A DNA stretch of 20,253 bases, taken from WRIS01 sp050945135 (GTDB lineage: Bacteria; Actinomycetota; Coriobacteriia; Coriobacteriales; Eggerthellaceae). The notes beneath the pieces are model-generated. The model ran no database searches. It saw only the letters and a program-made list of their open reading frames with translations, and was not told where the DNA came from. Where the stretch lies: positions 1-20,253 of the forward strand of contig JBMNSJ010000039.1 of NCBI GenBank assembly GCA_050945135.1, read 5' to 3'. The translations under genes and the position numbers were made by a program. Of the stretch, positions 15,053 through 20,253 are shown piece after piece; within the stretch, counting starts at the first letter, position 1; each line of letters opens with the position of its first letter.

Positions 15053-15580
15053 CTAGATGAAATTCGTGGCAATCTTTTCGGAGGAAATCTTACGCTCAGC
15101 ATTAGACTCATTGGTAATCCCTAAAACGATTCCACAGCAGGGAACGAATCCTTCTGGCAAATTAAGTTGTTCGATTAGCTCAGGGTGCGTATTAAGCGCC
15201 CTGACTGAGCCCCAAATATAGCAACAGCCAATACCGAGCTCAGTGGCCGCAAGCCCCATGCTGTGCACCTGAATAGCTGCGTTGGAATACTCTACATTTC
15301 CAAGCTCTTCTTCAAGAGCAGAGGAAGAAACGAGAATGAAGGTGGGGGCTTCGTGTAGGGGGTGTTGCTGATAGCCCATGTACTCAAAAGCAGCACGGTC
15401 AATCTGCGTGAGAAGATCTGTGTCTTCGATTACGGTGAGGTGTAAGCTGTCGTAGCGAGCTCGAGCTACAGGAGAGGAATAAGCAGCTTTCAAAATCAAC
15501 TCAAGCTGATCACGACTAATCTTTTCGCCAGTATAGTTTCGAATGCTTTTTCGACAAAACAGTGCGTCAAGTGTGTTCAT
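15053..15580 (-). CDS. Nitroreductase-family flavoprotein
   Basis: A 175-residue nitroreductase-fold protein that would bind FMN and reduce substrates with NAD(P)H. The opening CRKSIRNYTGEKIS with ILKAAYSSPVAR is the typical FMN-binding start. The central segment AAIQVHSMGLAATELGIGCCYIWG and the ending CCGIVLGI also match the family. It is shorter than classical NfsB types and resembles the small anaerobe enzymes of unassigned substrate. It is the last gene of the decarboxylase operon, starting 5 bases after the 50-residue protein, and its ribosome site would lie inside that gene. Whether it acts on the same aromatic substrates or on flavin handling is inference. Confidence 0.82.
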   Translation of the reverse strand: MNTLDALFCRKSIRNYTGEKISRDQLELILKAAYSSPVARARYDSLHLTVIEDTDLLTQIDRAAFEYMGYQQHPLHEAPTFILVSSSALEEELGNVEYSNAAIQVHSMGLAATELGIGCCYIWGSVRALNTHPELIEQLNLPEGFVPCCGIVLGITNESNAERKISSEKIATNFI

Positions 15581-15585
15581 AAAGC

Positions 15586-15738
15586 CTAGTCCTGGTCCTC
15601 TTCAGCATAAAGGATATAACTGTCATCGATCTGCTTGCCGCAATCTTCACAATCAAGCCAATGAGCCCAATCGTTTCTTTTTTCGCAGGTCTTCTTGGAA
15701 GGATTACCGCATTCGCATACTGGCCATTGATTTCCCAT
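15586..15738 (-). CDS. 50-residue cysteine-motif (zinc-ribbon-like) protein in the decarboxylase operon
   Basis: This very short gene encodes 50 residues with CxC (Cys8, Cys10), Cys18 and CxxC (Cys30, Cys33), which is the layout of a small metal-binding ribbon. It has three tryptophans and an acidic tail ending EEDQD. GAGG sits 9 bases before the ATG. It lies 48 bases after the LpdD-like gene and 5 bases before the nitroreductase, in the same direction, so it is very probably part of the operon. It is not similar by eye to the approximately 75-residue D subunits of VdcBCD/BsdBCD decarboxylases, although those also carry cysteine pairs. Function unknown; a metal-binding accessory subunit is plausible. 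Confidence 0.7.
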   Translation of the reverse strand: MGNQWPVCECGNPSKKTCEKRNDWAHWLDCEDCGKQIDDSYILYAEEDQD

Positions 15739-15786
15739 TGGTATACCTCGCATACATCAACGTAACTGACAAATACATCGAATAGT

Positions 15787-16167
15787 TTAGGCCTTTTTTA
15801 CGTACAGAATCAAGCTCTCAATAAGCTCGTCATAGTTTGTCATAATCCTTTTGATATCCTCGTTGCTTGCATTGTCGACATGAATGCCACAAGAGACAAC
15901 CACAACGCAGTTAAGTGTAGAGGAAAGACGCAGTGCAGCATTGCGAGCAACTTCGTCGTCTTTATGGCCCGGTACGCAGATGCTGCTTATGCTTGAGCTT
16001 GTTGTTCGCGCATCAGCAAGGCTTGGGCGAGGTAAGCCAATGGCAACAGCGCCTATATGGCTTTTTGTGCCACCGCCGATAGAAATGGACCAGTCGTCTC
16101 CGCTTGAATGAGCGTGTGCCCATAAGCTGAAATCGCCATCTTCAATTGTGATGCGCTCGTGTTCCAT
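15787..16167 (-). CDS. lpdD: LpdD-type prenylated-flavin chaperone
   Basis: A 126-residue protein matching the LpdD family (formerly gallate decarboxylase subunit D), thought to hand prenylated FMN from UbiX to the UbiD enzyme. Characteristic segments are GGGTKSHIGAVAIG (31-44), PGHKDDEVARNAA (66-78) and SCGIHVDNASNEDI (92-105). I place the start at ATG 16167, whose A is shared with the UbiX TGA stop (TGATG), giving tight translational coupling with GAAGG about 10 bases upstream. An in-frame ATG at 16185 would add 6 residues but has no ribosome site. Confidence 0.85.
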   Translation of the reverse strand: MEHERITIEDGDFSLWAHAHSSGDDWSISIGGGTKSHIGAVAIGLPRPSLADARTTSSSISSICVPGHKDDEVARNAALRLSSTLNCVVVVSCGIHVDNASNEDIKRIMTNYDELIESLILYVKKA

Positions 16168-16733
16168 CAAGAAATACCTTCCCATGGCTCAAAGTGTTCG
16201 TACTCTATTCCAAACTGCATGAGAATTTTGCCAACAACGTGGTGTACCTGATTGTCGAGAGTTTCTGGAATGTTATAAAACGTGAGCATCGGGGGAATAA
16301 TCGTACATCCCAGATCAGCTGCTTCGGCCATATTGCGAAGGTGCACTTTCCCCAAAGGCATTTCACGCGGAACTAGGATAAGCTTTCGGTTTTCTTTGAG
16401 GCACACATCGGCGGCACGTAGAAGCAGATTATCAGTGAAGCCGCTCACGACGCCCGCAAGCGATTTCATGCTGCAAGGCAGAACAATCATGCCCTCCGTT
16501 ACAAAAGATCCGCTTGAAATTGAGGCCGCCATATTACCTTCGTCGTGGACATAATCAGCCAAATCGAAGAGTTCCTCAATGGGTCTTTCGGTTTCTAAAT
16601 CCCAGGTGAGACGAGCGGAGTCGCTCACAACAAGATGCGTTTCCCACTCGGAAAGGCGGTTGAGGGCTGCCATAAGCTGGTAGCCCATAATTACGCCGCT
16701 TGCACCCGTTATGCCAACGATAATTCGCTTCAT
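16167..16733 (-). CDS. ubiX: UbiX-family flavin prenyltransferase
   Basis: A 188-residue enzyme that attaches a dimethylallyl group to FMN to make the prenylated cofactor needed by UbiD decarboxylases. Hallmarks: GITGASG (7-13), SDSARLTW, PCSMKSLAGVVSGFTDNLLLRAADVC beginning at 86, and LILVPREMPL (118-127) with HLRNM. The frame stays open upstream, but the family start is ATG 16733, with AGGAG inside the ubiD 3' end and only one base after the ubiD stop. It lies between the decarboxylase and the LpdD-type chaperone, so its product serves this decarboxylase (LpdB role). Confidence 0.95.
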   Translation of the reverse strand: MKRIIVGITGASGVIMGYQLMAALNRLSEWETHLVVSDSARLTWDLETERPIEELFDLADYVHDEGNMAASISSGSFVTEGMIVLPCSMKSLAGVVSGFTDNLLLRAADVCLKENRKLILVPREMPLGKVHLRNMAEAADLGCTIIPPMLTFYNIPETLDNQVHHVVGKILMQFGIEYEHFEPWEGIS

Positions 16734-16734
16734 G

Positions 16735-18216
16735 TTAGCGCTCCTGCGTGTTGTCAAGGAATGGCTGCGGATCGACATCGAGGAATTGTGCACGGATGAA
16801 CTTATCTTTGAGATGGAAGGGAACCGTGCAGTCGAATATGGTCTTGCAGCTAATGCCCCGATCAGATATGAAGGGGGAGTACTCGGGCGACTCGGAAGGG
16901 TCAAGTGGATGACAGCGGACACCTGGAATGAAAATTGTGTCTACATCACCCTGAAAGCGCGTGTTCATAGCCCACAGCACATCGTTGGTGTCAAAGGGAT
17001 CTACGTCTTCATCCACGATTATGATGTTTTTCAGCTCTGAGAATGCCGAGAAGGCAAGCAGAGCGGCTTGGCGCTGACGACCCTCATCACTTGCCGTACT
17101 TTTCTTAAACTGAAGAACAGCCATGTACTTTCCGCCGCCCGCAGAATGGGCATACACGTTTTGTAGGCGTCCAGGCATAGCGCGTTCTACCATATCAAGA
17201 ATACTTGCCTCAGTAGGGATGCCAACCATGCTTACGTGCTCTTCGCTCGGTCCGATGCAAGTCTGCATTATGGGCTCTTTTCGCGTGGTGACTGCAGTAA
17301 CTTTAATAAGAGAACACTGGTCAGAGGCGCGTCCGGTATATCCTGGAAATTCCGGCATAGCAAACCCGGTGTTGGTGTTTTGATCTTCCTGAACACGTAC
17401 GCCGGGAACAATGAGGCCCTCGATGACATATTCGGCGTTTGCAATTGCCTTTTCGTTTACGGTTACACACTGAGACATCTCTACGGGTTTTCCGCGTAAT
17501 CCCCCCGCAATGGAAAGCTCGTTAAAGCCAAGGGGAGTGGTTGGTGGTTCAAAGCAAGAGGCTATCTCGATAGCTGGGTCAACGCCAATGCTGATAGAAA
17601 TCGGCAGCTCAATACCGAGTTCTTCTGCACGCTCTGCCATAGCTCCAATGTGACGTGCTCCGGGCGTAAAGAAAATACTGAGTTCGTCTTTACTCTGGAG
17701 ACAAAGACGATGAATGGTTACGTCAGATACTCCACTATCGGGATGACTTGCATACGCCATACCGAGGGTAATATAGGGCCCCGCATCATCGGGAGTGTTG
17801 GTTGGGGCGGGCACCAGCTTGCGAATGTCAAAATCTGGATCGGTGGCTTTATGGACGACTTCTTGGCAGGGAGCTTGCTTACCAGGATAGTCGATAACAT
17901 CCATGGCATGATGGACTGAGTCTCGAAGGAGGAATCCAAGGCGATCAGAGGGGCAGTCTAAGAGTTTTGCAACACGCTCACGGCTGCTTAAGAGCCCGAT
18001 TAAAACTTTGGTGTCAGGATGTCCTTTGACTTTGTGAAAAAGCATGGCTGGGCCAGTCTTGGTTGGCCGCATCACTGTTCCGCCGGCTCCGACATGACGA
18101 TAAACGCCAGCTAGCTCAGCGCTTGGATCAACTGGATGATACGTGTCCAGGATTTCGTTATCTTCACCGCGTAAAAGTTCTAGTGCACTTCGTAAACTAT
18201 CGACATTCATTTCCAC
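16735..18216 (-). CDS. lpdC: UbiD-family hydroxyaryl decarboxylase, LpdC/gallate-decarboxylase type
   Basis: A 493-residue prenyl-FMN-dependent non-oxidative decarboxylase. It tracks lactobacillar gallate decarboxylase LpdC along its whole length: VYRHVGAGGTVMRPT, APTNTPDDAGPYIT, SDVTIHRLCL (Arg170), GARHIG, FEPPTTPLGFNEL, YVIEGLIVPG, AMPEFPGYTG, IGPSEEHVSMVGIPTEA and QAALLAFSAFSELK. The expected reaction is gallate or protocatechuate to pyrogallol or catechol plus CO2. The substrate is inferred from resemblance only; other 4-hydroxybenzoates are possible. It is the first gene of a five-gene operon with ubiX, lpdD, the mini-protein and the nitroreductase. The start is GTG 18216 or ATG 18210; neither has a strong ribosome site. 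Confidence 0.9.
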   Translation of the reverse strand: MEMNVDSLRSALELLRGEDNEILDTYHPVDPSAELAGVYRHVGAGGTVMRPTKTGPAMLFHKVKGHPDTKVLIGLLSSRERVAKLLDCPSDRLGFLLRDSVHHAMDVIDYPGKQAPCQEVVHKATDPDFDIRKLVPAPTNTPDDAGPYITLGMAYASHPDSGVSDVTIHRLCLQSKDELSIFFTPGARHIGAMAERAEELGIELPISISIGVDPAIEIASCFEPPTTPLGFNELSIAGGLRGKPVEMSQCVTVNEKAIANAEYVIEGLIVPGVRVQEDQNTNTGFAMPEFPGYTGRASDQCSLIKVTAVTTRKEPIMQTCIGPSEEHVSMVGIPTEASILDMVERAMPGRLQNVYAHSAGGGKYMAVLQFKKSTASDEGRQRQAALLAFSAFSELKNIIIVDEDVDPFDTNDVLWAMNTRFQGDVDTIFIPGVRCHPLDPSESPEYSPFISDRGISCKTIFDCTVPFHLKDKFIRAQFLDVDPQPFLDNTQER

Positions 18217-18258
18217 TCACATCACTTTCATGCTATCGAAGAATTTTATGGTGAATCC

Positions 18259-18288
18259 ATCATAAAGAAGAAGGGGATACGATTACAA
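18259..18288 (-). promoter_or_regulatory. Promoter of the decarboxylase operon
   Basis: On the minus strand TTGTAA (18283-18288) and TATGAT (18259-18264) are 18 bases apart, giving a leader of roughly 35 bases. No divergent LysR-type regulator, common beside lactobacillar lpd genes, is present. Confidence 0.55.
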
Positions 18289-18350
18289 TTCCTCTTTACT
18301 AAATTTCGTTTTTAATAAGGGGAGATAAGGCGAATTCTAATAGTTTAAAG

Positions 18351-18713
18351 CTATAGGTATTTTTTGCTCACGCGTCGCTTTCGCTGCTTCTTTGGCTCGC
18401 GAAAATCAAGTTCGAGCTGTTCGCTCAACACTTTGTCGGTTTTTTTCTTTAGTTTTACCTCGTCAATAACCCAAGACACTGCCTCTTTGCCATATATTTC
18501 AAGCATTCTGATTCGAGCATCCTGAATGTTTTGCTTCGAAGAGGCACGGTATATGCTGTCGAACTCGAAGAAACCTTTTGTGGGACTTTCGGTTATAGGA
18601 GAGGTGTAATGAGCTACATAGGTGAGTGGCTCAGCCGGAATTTGTGGCTTTTTTTCTTCTGGTTCATCAAAAAACTCTTCCGGAAATTCATCTATGTTAT
18701 GAGAAATACTCAT
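18351..18713 (-). CDS. Hypothetical protein (120 aa), acidic start and basic tail
   Basis: A 120-residue protein I do not recognise. The N-terminus is acidic and probably disordered (DEFPEEFFDEPEEKKP). The middle has aromatic text (THYTS-like, GFFEFDSIYRASS), then a helix (IQDARIRMLEIYGKEAVSWVIDEV). The C-terminus is strongly basic (KKQRKRRVSKKYL), which could touch nucleic acid. No signal peptide, membrane segment or cysteine is seen. A strong AAGGAGG lies 5 bases before the ATG, and a promoter is visible upstream, so it is a genuine gene. It is upstream of, but separated by 134 bases and a promoter from, the decarboxylase operon. Confidence 0.75.
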   Translation of the reverse strand: MSISHNIDEFPEEFFDEPEEKKPQIPAEPLTYVAHYTSPITESPTKGFFEFDSIYRASSKQNIQDARIRMLEIYGKEAVSWVIDEVKLKKKTDKVLSEQLELDFREPKKQRKRRVSKKYL

Positions 18714-18737
18714 TGTCCTCCTTCCACTTCTTGCTCA

Positions 18738-18766
18738 ATTGTAAACGAGCTTTTCCTATACGTGAA
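18738..18766 (-). promoter_or_regulatory. Promoter of the 120-residue hypothetical gene
   Basis: On the minus strand TTCACG (18761-18766) and TACAAT (18738-18743) are 17 bases apart, 25 bases before the start codon. Confidence 0.55.
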
Positions 18767-18932
18767 GAAAAACTATATCCATCCAGGGATGTGTGGGCAG
18801 TATGCATCACTGCGCCTTAATCATGGAGTTCTTTCCGTTGCTCAACCTCTTGCAAACAGAATGCATGAGCGCGGAGTTCCCCTAAGCGGATAGGCGATAA
18901 TGTTGACAGGCGTAAAGTAGGATGGTGGGTTC

Positions 18933-19877
18933 ATGGAAAAAGAAATCGTCTTTGCTGGTGGGTGTTTTTGGGGAGTTGAGAAATATCTAGCCCTTGTTCC
19001 GGGAGTTCTCAACACCGAGGTCGGTTATGCGAATGGTTCAACTGAAAACCCTAGTTACGAGCAGGTTTGCCATGCTGGAACGGGGCATGCCGAGGCGGTC
19101 AAAGTAATCTATGACGATGCAAAACTCTCGTTGACCGAGCTCCTTAAAAGGTTTTTCTTAGGAATAGATCCAACATCATTAAATAGACAGGGAAACGATT
19201 GGGGAACGCAATATCGCACAGGAATTTATTTCCTCAATCAAGGTGATAGAACAATAATTGAAACAGCAGTAAACAATCTGCAGAAGGACTTTCAAAAACC
19301 GATTGTCGTTGAAGTGGCGCCTCTTCAAAACTACTATCCCGCCGAAGACTATCATCAGAAGTACCTCGATAAAAACCCGGATGGATATTGTCATATTTCA
19401 CCTCGGGTGTTTAAGGAGGCTGCGCAGCCTTTGTATCAGGTTCCTGAAAGCGAACTTAAACAGCGCTTGACCGAAATGCAATATAGGGTAACTCAGGAGA
19501 ATGCAACAGAGCCGCCTTTCCGGAATGAGTACAACGATGAGTTTCGTGAAGGAATTTATGTCGATGTAGTTTCAGGCGAGCCCTTGTTTGTATCAACCGA
19601 CAAGTATCAATCTGGTTGCGGTTGGCCCAGTTTTGTTAGGCCAATTGAAAGCTCGGTGCTTACGGAGTCTCTCGATACGAGCCAAGCTATGCATCGCGTT
19701 GAAGTGCGTAGTTCTGGCAGCGATGCTCATCTTAGGCACGTTTTCACTGATGGCCCTCCAGATCGCGGCGGTTTGCGCTACTGCATCAATAGCGCCTCGT
19801 TGCGCTTTGTTCCAAGAGACAAGATGGAAAAGGAGGGTTACGGAAGATACCTCGATCGGTTTCCTAGCGAATCGTGA
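18933..19877 (+). CDS. msrAB: Bifunctional methionine sulfoxide reductase MsrA-MsrB
   Basis: A 314-residue fusion that repairs both S- and R-methionine sulfoxide in oxidised proteins. The MsrA part (1 to about 160) has catalytic Cys11 in GGCFWGVEKYL, the GTGHAEAV segment and a later Cys153. The MsrB part (about 175-310) has SGCGWPSF (Cys229), RVEVRSSGSDAHLRHVF and the catalytic Cys284 in LRYCINSASLRFVP. The CxxC pairs that bind structural zinc in many MsrB proteins are absent, as is usual in fused forms. There is no signal peptide, so it acts in the cytoplasm. A G-rich site, AGGATGGTGGG, precedes the ATG. It stands alone, and complements the peroxidase and glutaredoxin-like genes. Confidence 0.95.
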   Translation: MEKEIVFAGGCFWGVEKYLALVPGVLNTEVGYANGSTENPSYEQVCHAGTGHAEAVKVIYDDAKLSLTELLKRFFLGIDPTSLNRQGNDWGTQYRTGIYFLNQGDRTIIETAVNNLQKDFQKPIVVEVAPLQNYYPAEDYHQKYLDKNPDGYCHISPRVFKEAAQPLYQVPESELKQRLTEMQYRVTQENATEPPFRNEYNDEFREGIYVDVVSGEPLFVSTDKYQSGCGWPSFVRPIESSVLTESLDTSQAMHRVEVRSSGSDAHLRHVFTDGPPDRGGLRYCINSASLRFVPRDKMEKEGYGRYLDRFPSES

Positions 19878-19987
19878 TTTAATGGCTCGATTTATGAAAG
19901 CATCGAAAACACTGAGTTTGAAAGCTTACGAGATTTACGCCTAAACGAGACGATTGCATCGACAGGTTTTATTAAGGGGGAGCAAGC

Positions 19988-20149
19988 ATGGAAAAGGAGC
20001 GAATAACATTTTCGAGCAGAGCAAATGAGTGTGTAGGTTACCTTTACGGTGCTCAGCGAGAGCAAATGCCTTGTGTGGTCTTGTGCACAGGTTTTGGCGG
20101 TACCTGGCCTGCCCCCATTTTCTGTACCAACCAAAATGTTAGTTTCTAA
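19988..20149 (+). pseudogene. Alpha/beta hydrolase gene disrupted by an IS element
   Basis: The first 40 codons read as an alpha/beta hydrolase start: a beta strand EKERITFSSRANECVGYLYG, then CVVLCTGFGGT, where the GFGG turn forms the oxyanion hole. GGGGGAG precedes ATG 19988. At about codon 41 the frame enters the end of an insertion element and meets UAA at 20147-20149, leaving a 53-residue stub. The nucleophile and the rest of the fold are missing. The other half may lie beyond the element outside the window. Confidence 0.75.
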
Positions 20150-20253
20150 GCTGTGATCGCTTGGATTGCAGGAGGTCTGTAGCCAAGCGAGCTATGGGGT
20201 CGTTCGTAGTTATAGTAGCGTATCCATTGCCTTGTGAGCACTTCGACCTCGTA
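20110..20253 (-). mobile_element. End of an IS3-family insertion sequence (partial)
   Basis: The element begins about 20110 with TGCCCCCATTTTCTG, a plausible terminal-repeat start, and runs off the window. It carries the 3' end of an IS3-family transposase on the minus strand. The exact junction and the target duplication cannot be confirmed because the other end is not in view. Confidence 0.75.
20146..20253 (-). CDS. IS3-family transposase OrfB, C-terminal end (partial)
   Basis: The last 35 residues of a DDE transposase. The segment LTRQWIRYYNYERPHSSLGYRPPA is the signature C-terminus of IS3-family OrfB integrase-core proteins. The stop is TAG at 20146-20148. The catalytic DDE residues and the N-terminal part lie beyond the right edge, so the IS subgroup cannot be fixed. 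Confidence 0.9.
   Translation of the reverse strand, partial: YEVEVLTRQWIRYYNYERPHSSLGYRPPAIQAITA

Noticed and set aside
16734..16922. N-terminal extension of UbiX of 63 residues
   Set aside because: It is antisense-free but overlaps the ubiD 3' end, is low-complexity Ser/Arg text, and the family start MKRIIVGITGASG has its own ribosome site.
18780..18893. Plus-strand frame ending HERGVPLSG before msrAB, possible gene remnant
   Set aside because: The longer frame is antisense to the 120-residue gene, has no ribosome site, and the stretch matches no family I recognise.

Overview
The window reads as ordinary bacterial chromosome from a Gram-positive organism. One surface protein carries a C-terminal sortase signal of the LAPTG type, and nothing suggests an outer membrane. 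A LytS-like kinase paired with a SARP-like response regulator, an LpdC-type decarboxylase operon and the redox gene set would fit an anaerobic Actinomycetota of the Coriobacteriia type. This placement is inference from gene content at low to moderate confidence, and a Firmicute is not excluded. GC is moderate and genes are packed tightly on both strands.

Layout. 1-852: tail and terminator of an upstream unit, then a zinc-dependent phospholipase C-like protein. 863-1903 (minus): an OhrR-type MarR repressor and a cysteine glutathione peroxidase, with a near-perfect palindromic operator over the promoter. 2082-4207 (plus): cardiolipin synthase and a VTT/TVP38 membrane protein, a lipid unit. 4200-4718 (minus): an HD-domain phosphohydrolase. 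4881-4954: tRNA-Gly(TCC). 5166-7252 (plus): LytS-like sensor kinase and response regulator with a SARP-like winged helix. 7381-9315 (minus): a leucine-rich-repeat, sortase-anchored surface protein split by one in-frame UAA, whose promoter carries a tandem 11-bp repeat of the kind SARP proteins bind. 9503-9745 (minus): glutaredoxin-like protein. 9910-12776 (plus): tRNA-Arg(TCT), argS and a diacylglycerol-kinase family lipid kinase. 12855-13049: a 64-residue orphan.

13050-13490 is non-coding. It holds a long inverted repeat, a 17-bp copy of the tRNA-Lys 3' end and a run of strong hairpins, some mutually exclusive. tRNA-Lys(CTT) and tRNA-His(GTG) follow on the minus strand. 13973-15040 is an NADP-type secondary alcohol dehydrogenase. 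15053-18216 (minus) is a probable five-gene operon: LpdC/UbiD decarboxylase, UbiX flavin prenyltransferase, LpdD prenyl-FMN chaperone, a 50-residue cysteine-motif protein, and a nitroreductase. The likely job is non-oxidative decarboxylation of gallate or protocatechuate-like hydroxybenzoates. After an orphan gene (18351-18713) comes an MsrA-MsrB fusion. The window ends in an alpha/beta hydrolase gene disrupted by the end of an IS3-family element.

Themes: peroxide and methionine-oxidation defence (GPx/OhrR, glutaredoxin-like, MsrAB), membrane phospholipid metabolism, and anaerobic aromatic-acid decarboxylation. No CRISPR array, prophage or classical defence system is visible. The best candidates for something new are the SARP-type control region of the LRR gene, the decarboxylase operon's extra mini-protein, and the structured region beside tRNA-Lys.
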